Part shown: positions 29,043-38,273 of the stretch, piece by piece
How the letters are laid out: the number at the start of each line of letters is the position of its first letter
Numbering within the stretch: the first letter of the stretch is position 1
Origin: Methanosarcina thermophila TM-1
GTDB lineage: Archaea; Halobacteriota; Methanosarcinia; Methanosarcinales; Methanosarcinaceae
Assembly: GCF_000969885.1 (NCBI RefSeq)
Contig: NZ_CP009501.1
Span: 868,001-932,000, forward strand
Length of the DNA: 64,000 bases
Direction of reading: 5' to 3'
Notes under the pieces: model-generated
Databases searched by the model: none
Seen by the model: the letters and a program-made list of their open reading frames with translations, nothing else
What the model was told of the DNA's origin: nothing
Translations under genes and position numbers: made by a program

Positions 29043-29277
29043 GAGGAAGGCTATCAACGTTTCCAGGTTTTAAGATGACACTCGGGAAATTATTAGAAGA
29101 TTTTCTGGATTATTTAGAAATTTTCAAAATTATCAGGACTTTCAAACTTAGAATGCTGTATTCAGATTGTACTCAAATCATCTCAGAATTATTCAAATGT
29201 GTTTCGAAGTATGCGCTCGATAAAAACCTTTCAGGTACTTCTTTAGACTTATAAAATTGATAAACTGAGGGATATGG

Positions 29278-30636
29278 ATGGATTGTAAATTTACAGGTTT
29301 TATTTGCGTGCTTTTACTGCTCTTCTCACTCGCTCAACCCGTCCTGGCAGAAGACAGTTCTGAGGATAAGAGCACTTCTTATGTAAGTGCGGGGCTTGAT
29401 AAAGGCTTAACTATCGACCTGCTCAACCAGGATCCTGACCCCGTAAAACCCGGGGATATTCTTGAAGTCAGGCTTTCCGTACAGAACATGGGATATAAGG
29501 ATCTAGAGGACTGTGTGCTGGAAATCAAGCCCAGTTATCCTTTCAAAGCTCTTGCCGGCGAGAAGCTTGTACAGAACATCGGCACTCTGGGAAAACGTTC
29601 TGAAGACAGCCGCAGAAAGGTCGTGAAATTCAAGCTAGGGGTTGAGAACAGCGTCAATGCAGGCAAATATCCCCTGAAAGTGTACGCTTATACGAAAGGA
29701 GACGGAAATCGGCTTGCTCTTACAAAAGAACTCAATATAGAAATTGATAGCGAATCAAACGCTGAAATCGAGTATATAAGTGTTGAAAAATTGGTGCCCG
29801 GAACAAAGACCACTCTTGTTTTCGGCATAAAGAATGTAGGGAACTCTCCTTTGAAAAATGCAATGTTTTCCTGGGAATGTACAGGGGATGTTATCCTGCC
29901 TGTGGGTTCAAGCAATGTCAAGCACATTAATCATATTGACATAGGAGATACCGCAAATGTCAGTTTCGAGGTTCTGACGAACGTCAATACGAAGCCAGGT
30001 CTGTATAAGCTGGATATGATACTCACGTATGACGATATTGAAGAACTCAAGACTATCACGGAAGCGGGCACTGTAGAAAACCAGAAGCGAAAAGAGATAA
30101 AAAGCAAGGCTGGAATCTATGTTGGAGGCACAACTGAGTTTGATATTGCGTTCATGGAAAGGGGACCAACAGGATCTTACACTTTTTCGGTTTCGAATAT
30201 AGGGAATAATGGGGCAAACTCAGTTAAGGTTTCTGTTCCCCTGCAGGAGAACTGGACTGTTACGGACGGAAGCAACTCCGTAATGCTTGGAAACCTGCAA
30301 AAAGGCGACATGACAGTTGCCGATTTCAATCTTAAGCCAAAAGAGGTAGGGAAAGATCTGCCTATAAAATTTGAGATCAGCTATACCTCAAATGATGGAA
30401 TCAGGCAGGTCGAGGAAAAACAATTAACCCTTTACTCCTCACCTTTTTCCTCATCAATTGAGCCTGGCATGCCAGAAAAGGGCGGGTCAAGCTCATTTAA
30501 ATACAAGGCAGGATTCGCTATGCTTGCCTGTGTATTATGCGTTGTAGGTTACAAAAAACACCAGAAAAAGATGGGAATGAAAAATGCACAGGAAAAAGAG
30601 TTTAATGAAATAAAATCCGAGGACCCGGACAGGTAA
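29278..30636 (+). CDS. secreted, membrane-anchored CARDB/S-layer-like protein of the ABC set
   Basis: 452 aa. Residues 1-24 form a signal peptide (FICVLLLLFSLAQPVLAED). Then come at least three Ig/CARDB-like repeats such as DPVKPGDILEVRLSVQNMGY, LVPGTKTTLVFGIKNVGNSP and TEFDIAFMERGPTGSYTFSV. A C-terminal helix (KAGFAMLACVLCVVGYKK) anchors it, leaving a short cytoplasmic tail. Its place between the ATPase and the permease suggests a periplasm-side partner of the exporter, analogous in position, not in homology, to the MacA adaptor. Confidence 0.85.
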   Translation: MDCKFTGFICVLLLLFSLAQPVLAEDSSEDKSTSYVSAGLDKGLTIDLLNQDPDPVKPGDILEVRLSVQNMGYKDLEDCVLEIKPSYPFKALAGEKLVQNIGTLGKRSEDSRRKVVKFKLGVENSVNAGKYPLKVYAYTKGDGNRLALTKELNIEIDSESNAEIEYISVEKLVPGTKTTLVFGIKNVGNSPLKNAMFSWECTGDVILPVGSSNVKHINHIDIGDTANVSFEVLTNVNTKPGLYKLDMILTYDDIEELKTITEAGTVENQKRKEIKSKAGIYVGGTTEFDIAFMERGPTGSYTFSVSNIGNNGANSVKVSVPLQENWTVTDGSNSVMLGNLQKGDMTVADFNLKPKEVGKDLPIKFEISYTSNDGIRQVEEKQLTLYSSPFSSSIEPGMPEKGGSSSFKYKAGFAMLACVLCVVGYKKHQKKMGMKNAQEKEFNEIKSEDPDR

Positions 30637-30670
30637 ATCAAAAGAACGCGGAAGATGGAGTCTGTGTTCC

Positions 30671-32038
30671 ATGAAAACCGGGAAAATTTTAAAAATTGCC
30701 CTGAGTATGGTTAAAGCCAATAAGCTGAGAAGCTGGCTGACAATTATAGGGGTGATAATAGGCATTGCCTCGGTAATGGCAATCGTCACTACAGGAGAGT
30801 ATTTCGAGAAAGAAGTGACTGAGACACTGGAGGGTTTTGGGGGCGATACTATCACAATAGTAGCCTCAACTCCCTTCCACATAACCGATGAAGAATTTGT
30901 AATAGAGGATCTGGAAGATCCGGAAGAGAGCTCTGAATATTCGGAAGTAAGTTCGGGGGTAGTTATAGAAAACGACGAGGGGAAAAGGGAAACCGGGACT
31001 GATATGTCCGATTATCTCGAATCTGAGTCAGAAGAAGCTGAACTCACAAAAATGGATGTGTTTGCTCTGCGCAGTATTCCGGCTATTGAATATATTAATG
31101 TCAATGTTGAAAAGGATGCAGAACTGAAATTCGGGGGTGAGAGCACCTGGGTCTGGGTCAAAGGTGTAGACCCTGAAGTATGGCCCAAAATCTCAAAGAA
31201 AGAACTGGAGCAGGGGCGGATGCTGAAAGCCGGGGATAGGAACGTTGTGATTCTTTCAAACGAGCTTGCAAAGGAGAGTTTTGAGAAGGAAATCAGGCTC
31301 AACCAGATGATTCTGTTAAACGGAAGGTCATATCGGGTGATCGGAATCCTGGAAGAAAATGGCGGGCTCCTGGGAGGCTTTACCGGACTTTTCGGGAGCA
31401 GTGTCTATATGCCTTACCAGGATGTGTATTCCCTTGCCAGGGATGAGGATCTTCCAGAGAGGGAAACCTACAGCTCAATAGAATTAAAACTTCACAAAGG
31501 AGCTGACTATAACTCCGCAATTCAGGAGATTGAGAATAAATTAAGAATTTCAAGAAGAGTTAATGAAGATACCCAGGATTTCTATGTTAATTCCAACAGA
31601 GAAGCAATAGAAGGCGTCAGAAAATTGATTAACGGGCTTACAGCTTTCCTGGCGTTTATTGCAGGAATTTCTCTTCTTGTAGGTTCTACAGGGATTGCCA
31701 ATACCATGTTTACATCTGTACTCGAAAAAACTAAAGAGATCGGGATAATGAAAGCCATAGGAGCGAAAAATAGGGATATAATGCTGATCTTTCTTTGCAA
31801 CTCCGCGATGATTAGCCTTGTAGGCGGGATTATAGGCATTCTCCTCGGCACGGCTGCAGTGCAGGCAGTCCTTCTCTTTCTCTCAATTAGGATGAATGCT
31901 CCCTTCGAGTTCGCCCTCAGCCTTAAAGCTACCTTTGTTGCAACCTTTGTTTCCATACTCGTGGGTTTGATTGCAGGGCTGGTGCCTGCAAAGAACGCCT
32001 CAGAACTGAAGCCTGTGGACGCATTGAGATATGAGTAA
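30671..32038 (+). CDS. ABC transporter permease, MacB/FtsX family
   Basis: 455 aa. One helix near the N-terminus (LRSWLTIIGVIIGIASVMAIV), a large extracytoplasmic domain of about 240 residues, then three C-terminal helices with the FtsX core (AGISLLVGSTGIANTMFTSV..KEIGIMKAIGAKNRDI). An unusual acidic stretch of Glu/Ser/Asp occupies residues about 78-125 of the outer domain. It finishes the exporter set. MacB-type systems transmit mechanical force across the envelope and may release lipoproteins or peptides. Confidence 0.93.
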   Translation: MKTGKILKIALSMVKANKLRSWLTIIGVIIGIASVMAIVTTGEYFEKEVTETLEGFGGDTITIVASTPFHITDEEFVIEDLEDPEESSEYSEVSSGVVIENDEGKRETGTDMSDYLESESEEAELTKMDVFALRSIPAIEYINVNVEKDAELKFGGESTWVWVKGVDPEVWPKISKKELEQGRMLKAGDRNVVILSNELAKESFEKEIRLNQMILLNGRSYRVIGILEENGGLLGGFTGLFGSSVYMPYQDVYSLARDEDLPERETYSSIELKLHKGADYNSAIQEIENKLRISRRVNEDTQDFYVNSNREAIEGVRKLINGLTAFLAFIAGISLLVGSTGIANTMFTSVLEKTKEIGIMKAIGAKNRDIMLIFLCNSAMISLVGGIIGILLGTAAVQAVLLFLSIRMNAPFEFALSLKATFVATFVSILVGLIAGLVPAKNASELKPVDALRYE

Positions 32039-32147
32039 GGTAATAAAAGTAGCTTTTCCATAGATTGAATCTGGTCAATGAAAAAACGCAGGAAGAGGTA
32101 AAGAAAAGGACTACTTTAAATAATTCCTTTACCCTAAAAGTACTGAA

Positions 32148-32927
32148 ATGAAAAATCGTGTTCAAAATTCCGGCATCGGAAGAACAGATATAAGGATAAG
32201 CAAAATAAAAGAACCAATAGGTTCTGAACCTGCTATCGGAAAGATCTATGACTGTCTTTTTGCCTTATACGGTCCCCAGGGCTGGTGGCCTTTGACCGAT
32301 CTTCAAAAGACTGGCTTTGCAGTCCCCTCAAAAACCGGTTCTGTCCAGGGATACCATCCTGCCGACTATACCTATCCTCAAACCCGGAACCAGCAATTTG
32401 AAATCATCTGCGGAGCCCTGCTCACCCAGAATACGAGCTGGATACAGGTTGAAAAAGCTCTCTCCAACCTTAAACAGATAAATGCTCTTTGCCCAGAAGC
32501 AATTCTTTCCCTTGATCCGGAAGCCCTGAAGGAAGCTATCAGACCGGCAGGTTATTATAACCAGAAAGCAGTGCGCCTGAAAACCCTTGCAGGCTGGTTT
32601 TCGGAGCTTGGAGACCGGATTCCTGCGCGGGAAGAGCTTCTTTCGTTAAAAGGCGTGGGTCCCGAAACTGCGGATTCTATCCTGCTGTATGCCTTCAAAC
32701 AGCTTTCCTTTGTCGTTGATGCCTACACAAAAAGAATAGTAACAAACCTTGGTCTTGTTGATGAAAAAGCAGGTTATAATGAAATCAAAGCCCTGTTTGA
32801 AGAAAATTTGCCTCAAGACCTGGCTGTGTATCAGGAGTATCATGCCCTGCTTGTTGAGCATGCCAAAAGGTATTATCAGAAAAAAGGCAATTGGGGTAAT
32901 GATATTTTACTGAAATGTATATCTTAG
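32148..32927 (+). CDS. HhH-GPD DNA glycosylase, MagIII/endonuclease-III-related
   Basis: 259 aa. The HhH-GPD core is clear: [20 protein letters not shown], the hairpin [19 protein letters not shown] and [15 protein letters not shown] with the catalytic Asp. The lysine used by bifunctional Nth enzymes (LPGVGRK) is Glu here (LKGVGPE), and no C-terminal Cys cluster for [4Fe-4S] is present. It should therefore be a monofunctional glycosylase, like 3-methyladenine glycosylase MagIII, for base repair. There is no ribosome site before the ATG, so the exact start is unsure. Confidence 0.88.
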   Translation: MKNRVQNSGIGRTDIRISKIKEPIGSEPAIGKIYDCLFALYGPQGWWPLTDLQKTGFAVPSKTGSVQGYHPADYTYPQTRNQQFEIICGALLTQNTSWIQVEKALSNLKQINALCPEAILSLDPEALKEAIRPAGYYNQKAVRLKTLAGWFSELGDRIPAREELLSLKGVGPETADSILLYAFKQLSFVVDAYTKRIVTNLGLVDEKAGYNEIKALFEENLPQDLAVYQEYHALLVEHAKRYYQKKGNWGNDILLKCIS

Positions 32928-33383
32928 GGGATGTAATAATAAAAACGATAGTAATATTAAATTCAAAGAACAGATTATAAACTTCTTTGAATGATATAAA
33001 GTGTCTGAGAGAATTGTACCTCAAAAAACTTTTGTGGCTCGCTTGTTTTTCGTACAATTGCTCAGTGCAGCAAATTCGTTTTTAAACAAAAATGGATCAT
33101 AAGTTGCAAACACTGTCTTTTCTTTAGGTCGTTGCCAGAATTTCTAAATAACTCTTTGAATATATCCCGAATTCTCTTTTCACCCATTAACCTTCACTTT
33201 GAGCTGAGATACTGGCTGGAACAATAACTGCAAAGCATATTTGGGGATCGAAACTCAAATTTAATTATTAAAAAAAGTTCAAAACCGTGATTCATTATAA
33301 GAACCATTTCAGGTGAATACTTTCACATAGCTCGGGTGCTCCTTTTAACCTATTACTCATTATTTATTTTGAGGTTGGTTAAA
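32928..33383. other. 456-bp spacer
   Basis: No gene seen. AT-rich with scattered stops. The end holds GAGG before the phage-like gene. Confidence 0.4.
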
Positions 33384-33839
33384 ATGGATACATCAGAAAA
33401 ATATATCAAAATGTGCTCATTAGCGAAGGAAGTTCAGAGGAAATGGGTGTTCCAATCCGGAGATTTTGTTTACAATCCTGTTTTTGAAGAAGTTGAAGTT
33501 TTATTATATCCAGGAAATAATTCTATTAATTATATCTGGCTACCGAGACAGGATCAACTTCAGGAAATCTGTATCGAGTTCTTTATGAAGAATTTAGAGA
33601 TATCGAGATTCGAAGCATTCCTGCGATTTTTAGAGTGGTACTCCTGGCGTCTTAAATATGCTTTTGAACATGGACTCAAGAATGGAAACGGTTTCATCGA
33701 CTCGGGAGAAGAACTTTTGTTAAATCGCGCTATGATAATGATGTACGGGAAAAAATGGGATGGAGAGAACTGGGTAATAGCGCTTAAAGGTTATGAACCG
33801 AGATCCGGTTCAAGACTATCCCTGGATCAAAGTTATTAA
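33384..33839 (+). CDS. phage-like hypothetical protein
   Basis: 151 aa. The layout KYIKMCSLAKEVQRKWVFQSGDFVY..IWLPRQDQLQEIC closely follows the pattern of small proteins common in Firmicute phages and prophages (K..EIQ..W..GD....WLPRQDQLQ). The role is unknown. It lies in a spacer-rich zone with no other phage genes. ATG 33384 has GAGG ten bases upstream; ATG 33336 is not supported. Probably acquired. Confidence 0.75.
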   Translation: MDTSEKYIKMCSLAKEVQRKWVFQSGDFVYNPVFEEVEVLLYPGNNSINYIWLPRQDQLQEICIEFFMKNLEISRFEAFLRFLEWYSWRLKYAFEHGLKNGNGFIDSGEELLLNRAMIMMYGKKWDGENWVIALKGYEPRSGSRLSLDQSY

Positions 33840-34238
33840 GGCATGATTGTTGCTTCAGAAAACGGAAAGGAAAAAAGGTTGCAGAAACTGTGGAAAATGC
33901 CTTTCAGAAAAAGGTTGGAGACAGTGCTTGTCATTATGCCGTTACTGGGAATTATTCAGAATTAAAAGGTTTAGGGAAAAAGAATAAAGCCCTGCGAAAC
34001 TTCGAGCGAATTCGTCGCCTGCCGGAGTTTTCGCCTTGATTTGCATATATTTCTTTATCCGATTTGAACACCTGTATCGACGTGCAAATACTTAATCAAG
34101 CGGCTACACACCCATAATTCAGGGATATTCAACCCATTAATTATTTTTCAGTTAGCCTTTTATGTCGTCTTGCATTGATTTGTGATTCCACTTCTTAAAT
34201 TTTTGGCTCGAAACGAAGCAGGTCTCTTAGCGGGCTTC
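33840..34238. other. 399-bp spacer
   Basis: A 40-codon frame from ATG 33843 to 33965 (MIVASENGKEKRLQKL...) has no ribosome site and is not accepted. Otherwise non-coding. Confidence 0.35.
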
Positions 34239-34451
34239 TTATACGAGCTTTATTTCGCACCAGTCCGAGAGTTCTGCATCAAGAATCCCTTCATGGACCA
34301 TCTTCTCGATCTCGTTTTCAACCTGTCCGTACGTGAACTTATAGTCGTGCGAGATTGCGGAGATGACATCGGGGGTGTGGCAGAATCTGTCCGGGAACGC
34401 TTCATTGAATATTGCCAGGTTCTTGAGAATCAGTTCCCTGAGTTTTTCCAT
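34239..34451 (-). CDS. small soluble protein, possible winged-helix
   Basis: 70 aa, MEKLRELILKNLAIFNEAFP then RFCHTPDVISAISHDYKFTYGQVENEIEKMVHEGILDAEL and an aromatic end. The helix-turn-helix-beta rhythm (..VISAISHDYKFTYGQVENEIEKMVHEGILD) resembles a small wing-helix DNA-binding protein, but no family is claimed. GAGGTG stands six bases before the ATG, which favours a real gene over the antisense frame. Isolated in a poorly coding region. Confidence 0.7.
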   Translation of the reverse strand: MEKLRELILKNLAIFNEAFPDRFCHTPDVISAISHDYKFTYGQVENEIEKMVHEGILDAELSDWCEIKLV

Positions 34452-34751
34452 TTTTACACCTCTTTCTAATTATATTTACTTTTTTAATCTTAGGTTCGAG
34501 ATCTCTTCTCAACATACTATATTCGTAGTGCAAGCATATATAGATTTTCCTAATATACTATATAGTTTAGAGGTTTTCGGGCGCTTAATTATTAATATAC
34601 TTAACGCCAGGATTGCAGTTCCTAAACTTAGTTTCCTCAAAACTAAATATTTGAAGAATGTATTATAAGATGCTTTATGAGTATATTTGGAGAGTGTGGA
34701 TTTAAGAGGGTACAAAAATCAAGATAGAAGTATAATCAGGGTAGAATAAAA

Positions 34752-35262
34752 ATGGCTGAAAACAAAACCAATAAAAATAGAAACAAAACCAATAAGAATA
34801 AAAATAATCAATAAAAAGGCTCTGTTGTGAGCCATATCCGGATCTGGCAAACTTATGGCTCCATGATCCCGAAAAAAGGCGCAGACCTTATGCTTGCCCT
34901 TGAGCCAATGGAAGCCGTAAGGTACCTAGATTTCCTGAAAGACGGTGGGATTATTATAGTAAATACCCAGCCTGTAGTTCCTGTAACCGTTACTTCGGGT
35001 CAGGCAAAATACCCTGAGGTTTCAGATACCCTTGATGCCCTTGTCTGAAAAATACATAGTAAAAGCCTTCAATGCCGATGAACTGGCGTTTGAAGCCGGG
35101 AGCAGGCTTTCAATGAATGTCGTAATGGTAGGGGCAGTTTCAGGCTATCTGCCCATTCCGAAAGAAACCCTGCTTGAGAGCATAAAAGCCCTTGTGCCTC
35201 AGAAAATGGTTGAAGTGAATCTCAGGGCTTTTGAAGCAGGAAAACAGAAAGTAGAGGAAAGT
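34752..35262 (+). pseudogene. indolepyruvate oxidoreductase beta subunit (iorB), broken
   Basis: The frame from GTG 34827 (GSVVSHIRIWQTYGSMIPKKGADLMLALEPMEAVRYLDF...) to a stop at 35048 is the middle of IorB, the TPP/ferredoxin-linked enzyme's gamma-type subunit. The frame then shifts: from about 35044 the C-terminal part reads LSEKYIVKAFNADELAFEAG and MVGAVSGYLPIPKETLLESI. The first 60 or so residues with the GGQG motif are gone; upstream in frame is only a Lys/Asn-rich peptide MAENKTNKNRNK and a stop. A dead gene, presumably with an intact copy elsewhere. Confidence 0.85.
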
Positions 35263-35545
35263 TGAGACTTAGAAAATCTAAAACTTTCCTTTTTAGAACT
35301 TTTTTTCCTTTTTAGAACTTTTCTTTTTTTTCATTGCCTATGCCCATATATACAGGCTTTTTAACGGGGCAATTTAAATATTCTCGTTTTATACACCTAT
35401 ATAAATATATTACATTTAAGAAGTAAGACTTTAATTAAATAGTAAAAATACATCGTCAATATAAATACATAAATTATAGAGTTAACTTTCATTGAGAACA
35501 GATACTTTACCTATGACCCACTACATGTGAAGGGGATACTAAAAC

Positions 35546-35791
35546 ATGGAACAAATTAAGAATGATATTGTCGATTATTTGAAGGCTAATTCTTTTATGG
35601 ACAATAACACTCTCCTGAATGATAATGATTCTCTCGCTCAAAATGGCATAATAGATTCAATTGGTTTGCTTGAACTTATGGATTATATCTGTGAGAAATA
35701 TTCTATTGATATTCCTGAGGACATGCTCACCCCGGAAAATTTTGATACTCTGGAAGGAATTGCGAATATGATAATTAAGCTGTCGAAGTGA
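35546..35791 (+). CDS. acyl/peptidyl carrier protein
   Basis: 81 aa, four-helix carrier domain. The phosphopantetheine site is the DSIG motif (Ser38 in NGIIDSIGLLELMDYI). Helix 3 reads IDIPEDMLTPENFDTLEGI. GGGGAT precedes the ATG. The next gene begins six bases after its stop, so they form an operon. Free carrier proteins are rare in archaea and the window has no phosphopantetheinyl transferase; one must be encoded elsewhere for it to work. It is likely loaded by the adjacent adenylation ligase. Confidence 0.93.
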   Translation: MEQIKNDIVDYLKANSFMDNNTLLNDNDSLAQNGIIDSIGLLELMDYICEKYSIDIPEDMLTPENFDTLEGIANMIIKLSK

Positions 35792-35797
35792 CACAGT

Positions 35798-37276
35798 ATG
35801 CGGATTGATGCGTATATCAGCGAGTACGCCAGAAAAACCCCTCAAAATATTGCTCTTGAAGAGGGCACAAATTCCATTTCCTATAGCTGCCTTGACACTG
35901 ATATAAATGCTATTGCTTCACATTTGACAGATTTTAATCACTGTCGGTTTGCAATCCTGGCAGAGTCAAGCATGCGGTATATAAAGATGCTTATGGCAGT
36001 ATACCGATCAGCTAACATTGCCATTCCTCTGCCAATAGAATTTCCCAGGTTCAGTCTTGAGAAGCTTCTTGACACAGCCCATATCAACAATATCCTCACA
36101 ACCGATACCCAGTACTCAAGATTTGGAGAGGGATTTTTTGAGCGTTTTGGAACTGTAATAGTTCTTTCCAGGGATACTTCCGTAAACATTCTCCGCAAAA
36201 ATATCGAGACTGAACGGAATAATCCTGAACTTCGGCTTGTTCTTTATACCTCAGGCACAACAGGTACTCCAAAAGGAGTCATGTTAAGTGACAGAAATCT
36301 TGTATCAAATGCAGAATCCATAATCAAGGTACTTCGGCTAACCTCCAGTGATAAAGGAGCGCTTGTAATATCCCCTCATCATGCTTTTGGGAATTCCATA
36401 ATTAACTCCCACCTGGCGTCTGGGGGTTCGGTCTGTGTTGGGAATATGAATTTCATTGCTTCAGTTTTCAACCTTATAGAATCAGATGTCTCAATATTTT
36501 ATGGAGTACCCAGCACTTACCGTATACTTCTCAAATATCCTGATAGATTCAAACGATCCTTTGCAAAGGTCAGAACTGCTGCATCGGCAGGTGGAGGAAT
36601 GGATAAAGCTATTGTGAAAGAAATGAAGGAGTTAGTTCCTGGTCTTGAAATCCTTCCTATGTACGGCCAGACTGAAGCAACTGCTAGACTTGCCTACCTG
36701 CCAGCAGAAGACGTGGATGAGTTTGTTGACACTATAGGAAAAGCAATTCCGGGTGTTACACTGGATGTCTTTGACTCCGATTCCAATCCCGCAGACCTTA
36801 ACACAACAGGAGAACTGGTTGCTACTGGGGATAATATTATGCTGGGTTATCTGGACGACGAGATCGCAACTGAAAAGAGAATTATAAACGGTTGGCTCCA
36901 TACCGGCGACCTCGCACAGAAACTGCCCAATGGATATATCCGACTCCTCGGGCGCAAAGACGACCTTATAAAAATAGGTGATCATCGTGTTAATCCGAGA
37001 GAGATTGAGAAAAATATAGAAGAGAACACCGAAGTCTCCAGGGTTTTTGTTGTACCAGTGCCCCATGAACTTATGGGAACTGCAATCAGTCTCCTGGTCA
37101 TACCTGCAGAAAGAACAGAAATCGAAAAGCTGTTTTCGTTCTGCCGGAAAAACCTGCCAGGTTACCTGTGCCCAAGAGAAATATTATTCATTAATCATCT
37201 ACCCTTGAGCGAGAACGGGAAAATATCCAATCGATCCATTATAGAGGAGTACAAACATGTCAAAGCTAATATGTAA
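35798..37276 (+). CDS. AMP-dependent acyl/aminoacyl ligase (ANL superfamily)
   Basis: 492 aa. ANL core motifs: A3 LVLYTSGTTGTPKGVMLSDR, A5 MYGQTEATARLAYLP, A7/A8 GWLHTGDLAQKLPNG..LLGRKDDLIKIGDHRVNPREIE, and A10 with the catalytic Lys in LPLSENGKISNRS. It activates a carboxylate to an adenylate and passes it to a thiol, presumably that of the carrier protein just upstream. The last 20 bases overlap the following PP-loop gene. The substrate cannot be read; the pocket is unlike fatty-acyl-CoA synthetases in detail, which is only an impression. Confidence 0.93.
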   Translation: MRIDAYISEYARKTPQNIALEEGTNSISYSCLDTDINAIASHLTDFNHCRFAILAESSMRYIKMLMAVYRSANIAIPLPIEFPRFSLEKLLDTAHINNILTTDTQYSRFGEGFFERFGTVIVLSRDTSVNILRKNIETERNNPELRLVLYTSGTTGTPKGVMLSDRNLVSNAESIIKVLRLTSSDKGALVISPHHAFGNSIINSHLASGGSVCVGNMNFIASVFNLIESDVSIFYGVPSTYRILLKYPDRFKRSFAKVRTAASAGGGMDKAIVKEMKELVPGLEILPMYGQTEATARLAYLPAEDVDEFVDTIGKAIPGVTLDVFDSDSNPADLNTTGELVATGDNIMLGYLDDEIATEKRIINGWLHTGDLAQKLPNGYIRLLGRKDDLIKIGDHRVNPREIEKNIEENTEVSRVFVVPVPHELMGTAISLLVIPAERTEIEKLFSFCRKNLPGYLCPREILFINHLPLSENGKISNRSIIEEYKHVKANM

Positions 37277-38273
37277 AAAGTGTATTCTTGATTCCGATAT
37301 TCCAGGTATACAGATTAACAAGGAAAGTGGTCTCTGCCATTTCTGTGAGACATATACCCCTCTTACTCCTCAGGAAAGGACTGAGTACCTTACAAGAATT
37401 GAAAAGCTTTTTGAACAATACGTGGGGGCAGGAAACTACGATATAATTTATGCACTTTCTGGGGGCAAAGACTCCTCATACACCCTTTATAAACTTAAAA
37501 AAGATTACCCCTTTTTGAAAGTTCTGGCTGTTCAGTTCAATAATGGTTTTACTTCCGAGGGTGCAATTAGAAACGCAAAAAAGATGTGCGAGATTACAGG
37601 CTGCGATTATTTCCAGTTGACAATGAAAGAAGAAATTCTGCTGGATACATTCCGAAAAGCTGCTGAATCTTATGATGCCTTTCCGAGATTTGCCAAATAT
37701 CGAGCCAGTGATATCTGTAACGTTTGCATCAGTATCATTAAGCAAAAACTGATTGAAAAAGCCATCACTGAGAAGGCTCCTTTTATTGTATTTGCTTTTA
37801 CAGCCGGGCAGTCTCCTAATCCTATAATCCCTCTATCCGCTAATTTTATCCAGTGGTCAAGAAACCTGTTTGAAACCCAGCTCCAAAAAATAGGCATCGA
37901 TGATAAGGATGAACTGTTCCTCCTGAAAAAAGCGGTTCTTGCAAATCTCGGTGAGAACGTTCCGAGTATCCTGCACCCTCTCTGCTTATGGGATTATAAT
38001 GAAGATATAATACTTGAGACCCTGCTGGAAATCGGTTGGGAACCCCCAGGAATCAATGACAGCAACTCAACTAACTGTACCTTGAATTCCTTTGCCTGTT
38101 ACAACCACCTGAAAAAATATGGATTCCATCCATACACCTTTGATATTGCAGGGCTTGTTCGAAGCGGGGATATGCCCAGGGAAGAAGGGTTTGAGAAAAT
38201 TACTCAGGAACTGTCTCAACCCCTGATAATGGAGGCTGCAAAGAAGCTAAATTCCAATTTAAATCGATTTTAA
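37257..38273 (+). CDS. PP-loop ATPase of the N-acetyl-sugar-amidotransferase/AANH type
   Basis: 338 aa. An N-terminal zinc ribbon, CKKCILDSDIPGI..GLCHFC, precedes the PP-loop YALSGGKDSSYTLYKL, with a further CNVC in the middle (RASDICNVCISII). This layout matches WbpG/PseA-type amidotransferases and alpha-ANH enzymes that adenylate a carbonyl or sugar and install N or S. It is translationally coupled to the ligase (20-bp overlap, GAGGAG before its ATG). With carrier and ligase it resembles the thiotemplated thioamide pathway of closthioamide, where an AANH protein works beside a PCP and an AMP ligase. Confidence 0.9.
   Translation: MSKLICKKCILDSDIPGIQINKESGLCHFCETYTPLTPQERTEYLTRIEKLFEQYVGAGNYDIIYALSGGKDSSYTLYKLKKDYPFLKVLAVQFNNGFTSEGAIRNAKKMCEITGCDYFQLTMKEEILLDTFRKAAESYDAFPRFAKYRASDICNVCISIIKQKLIEKAITEKAPFIVFAFTAGQSPNPIIPLSANFIQWSRNLFETQLQKIGIDDKDELFLLKKAVLANLGENVPSILHPLCLWDYNEDIILETLLEIGWEPPGINDSNSTNCTLNSFACYNHLKKYGFHPYTFDIAGLVRSGDMPREEGFEKITQELSQPLIMEAAKKLNSNLNRF

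Noticed and set aside
33843-33965. 40-codon frame after the phage-like gene
   Set aside because: No ribosome site and no recognisable features.
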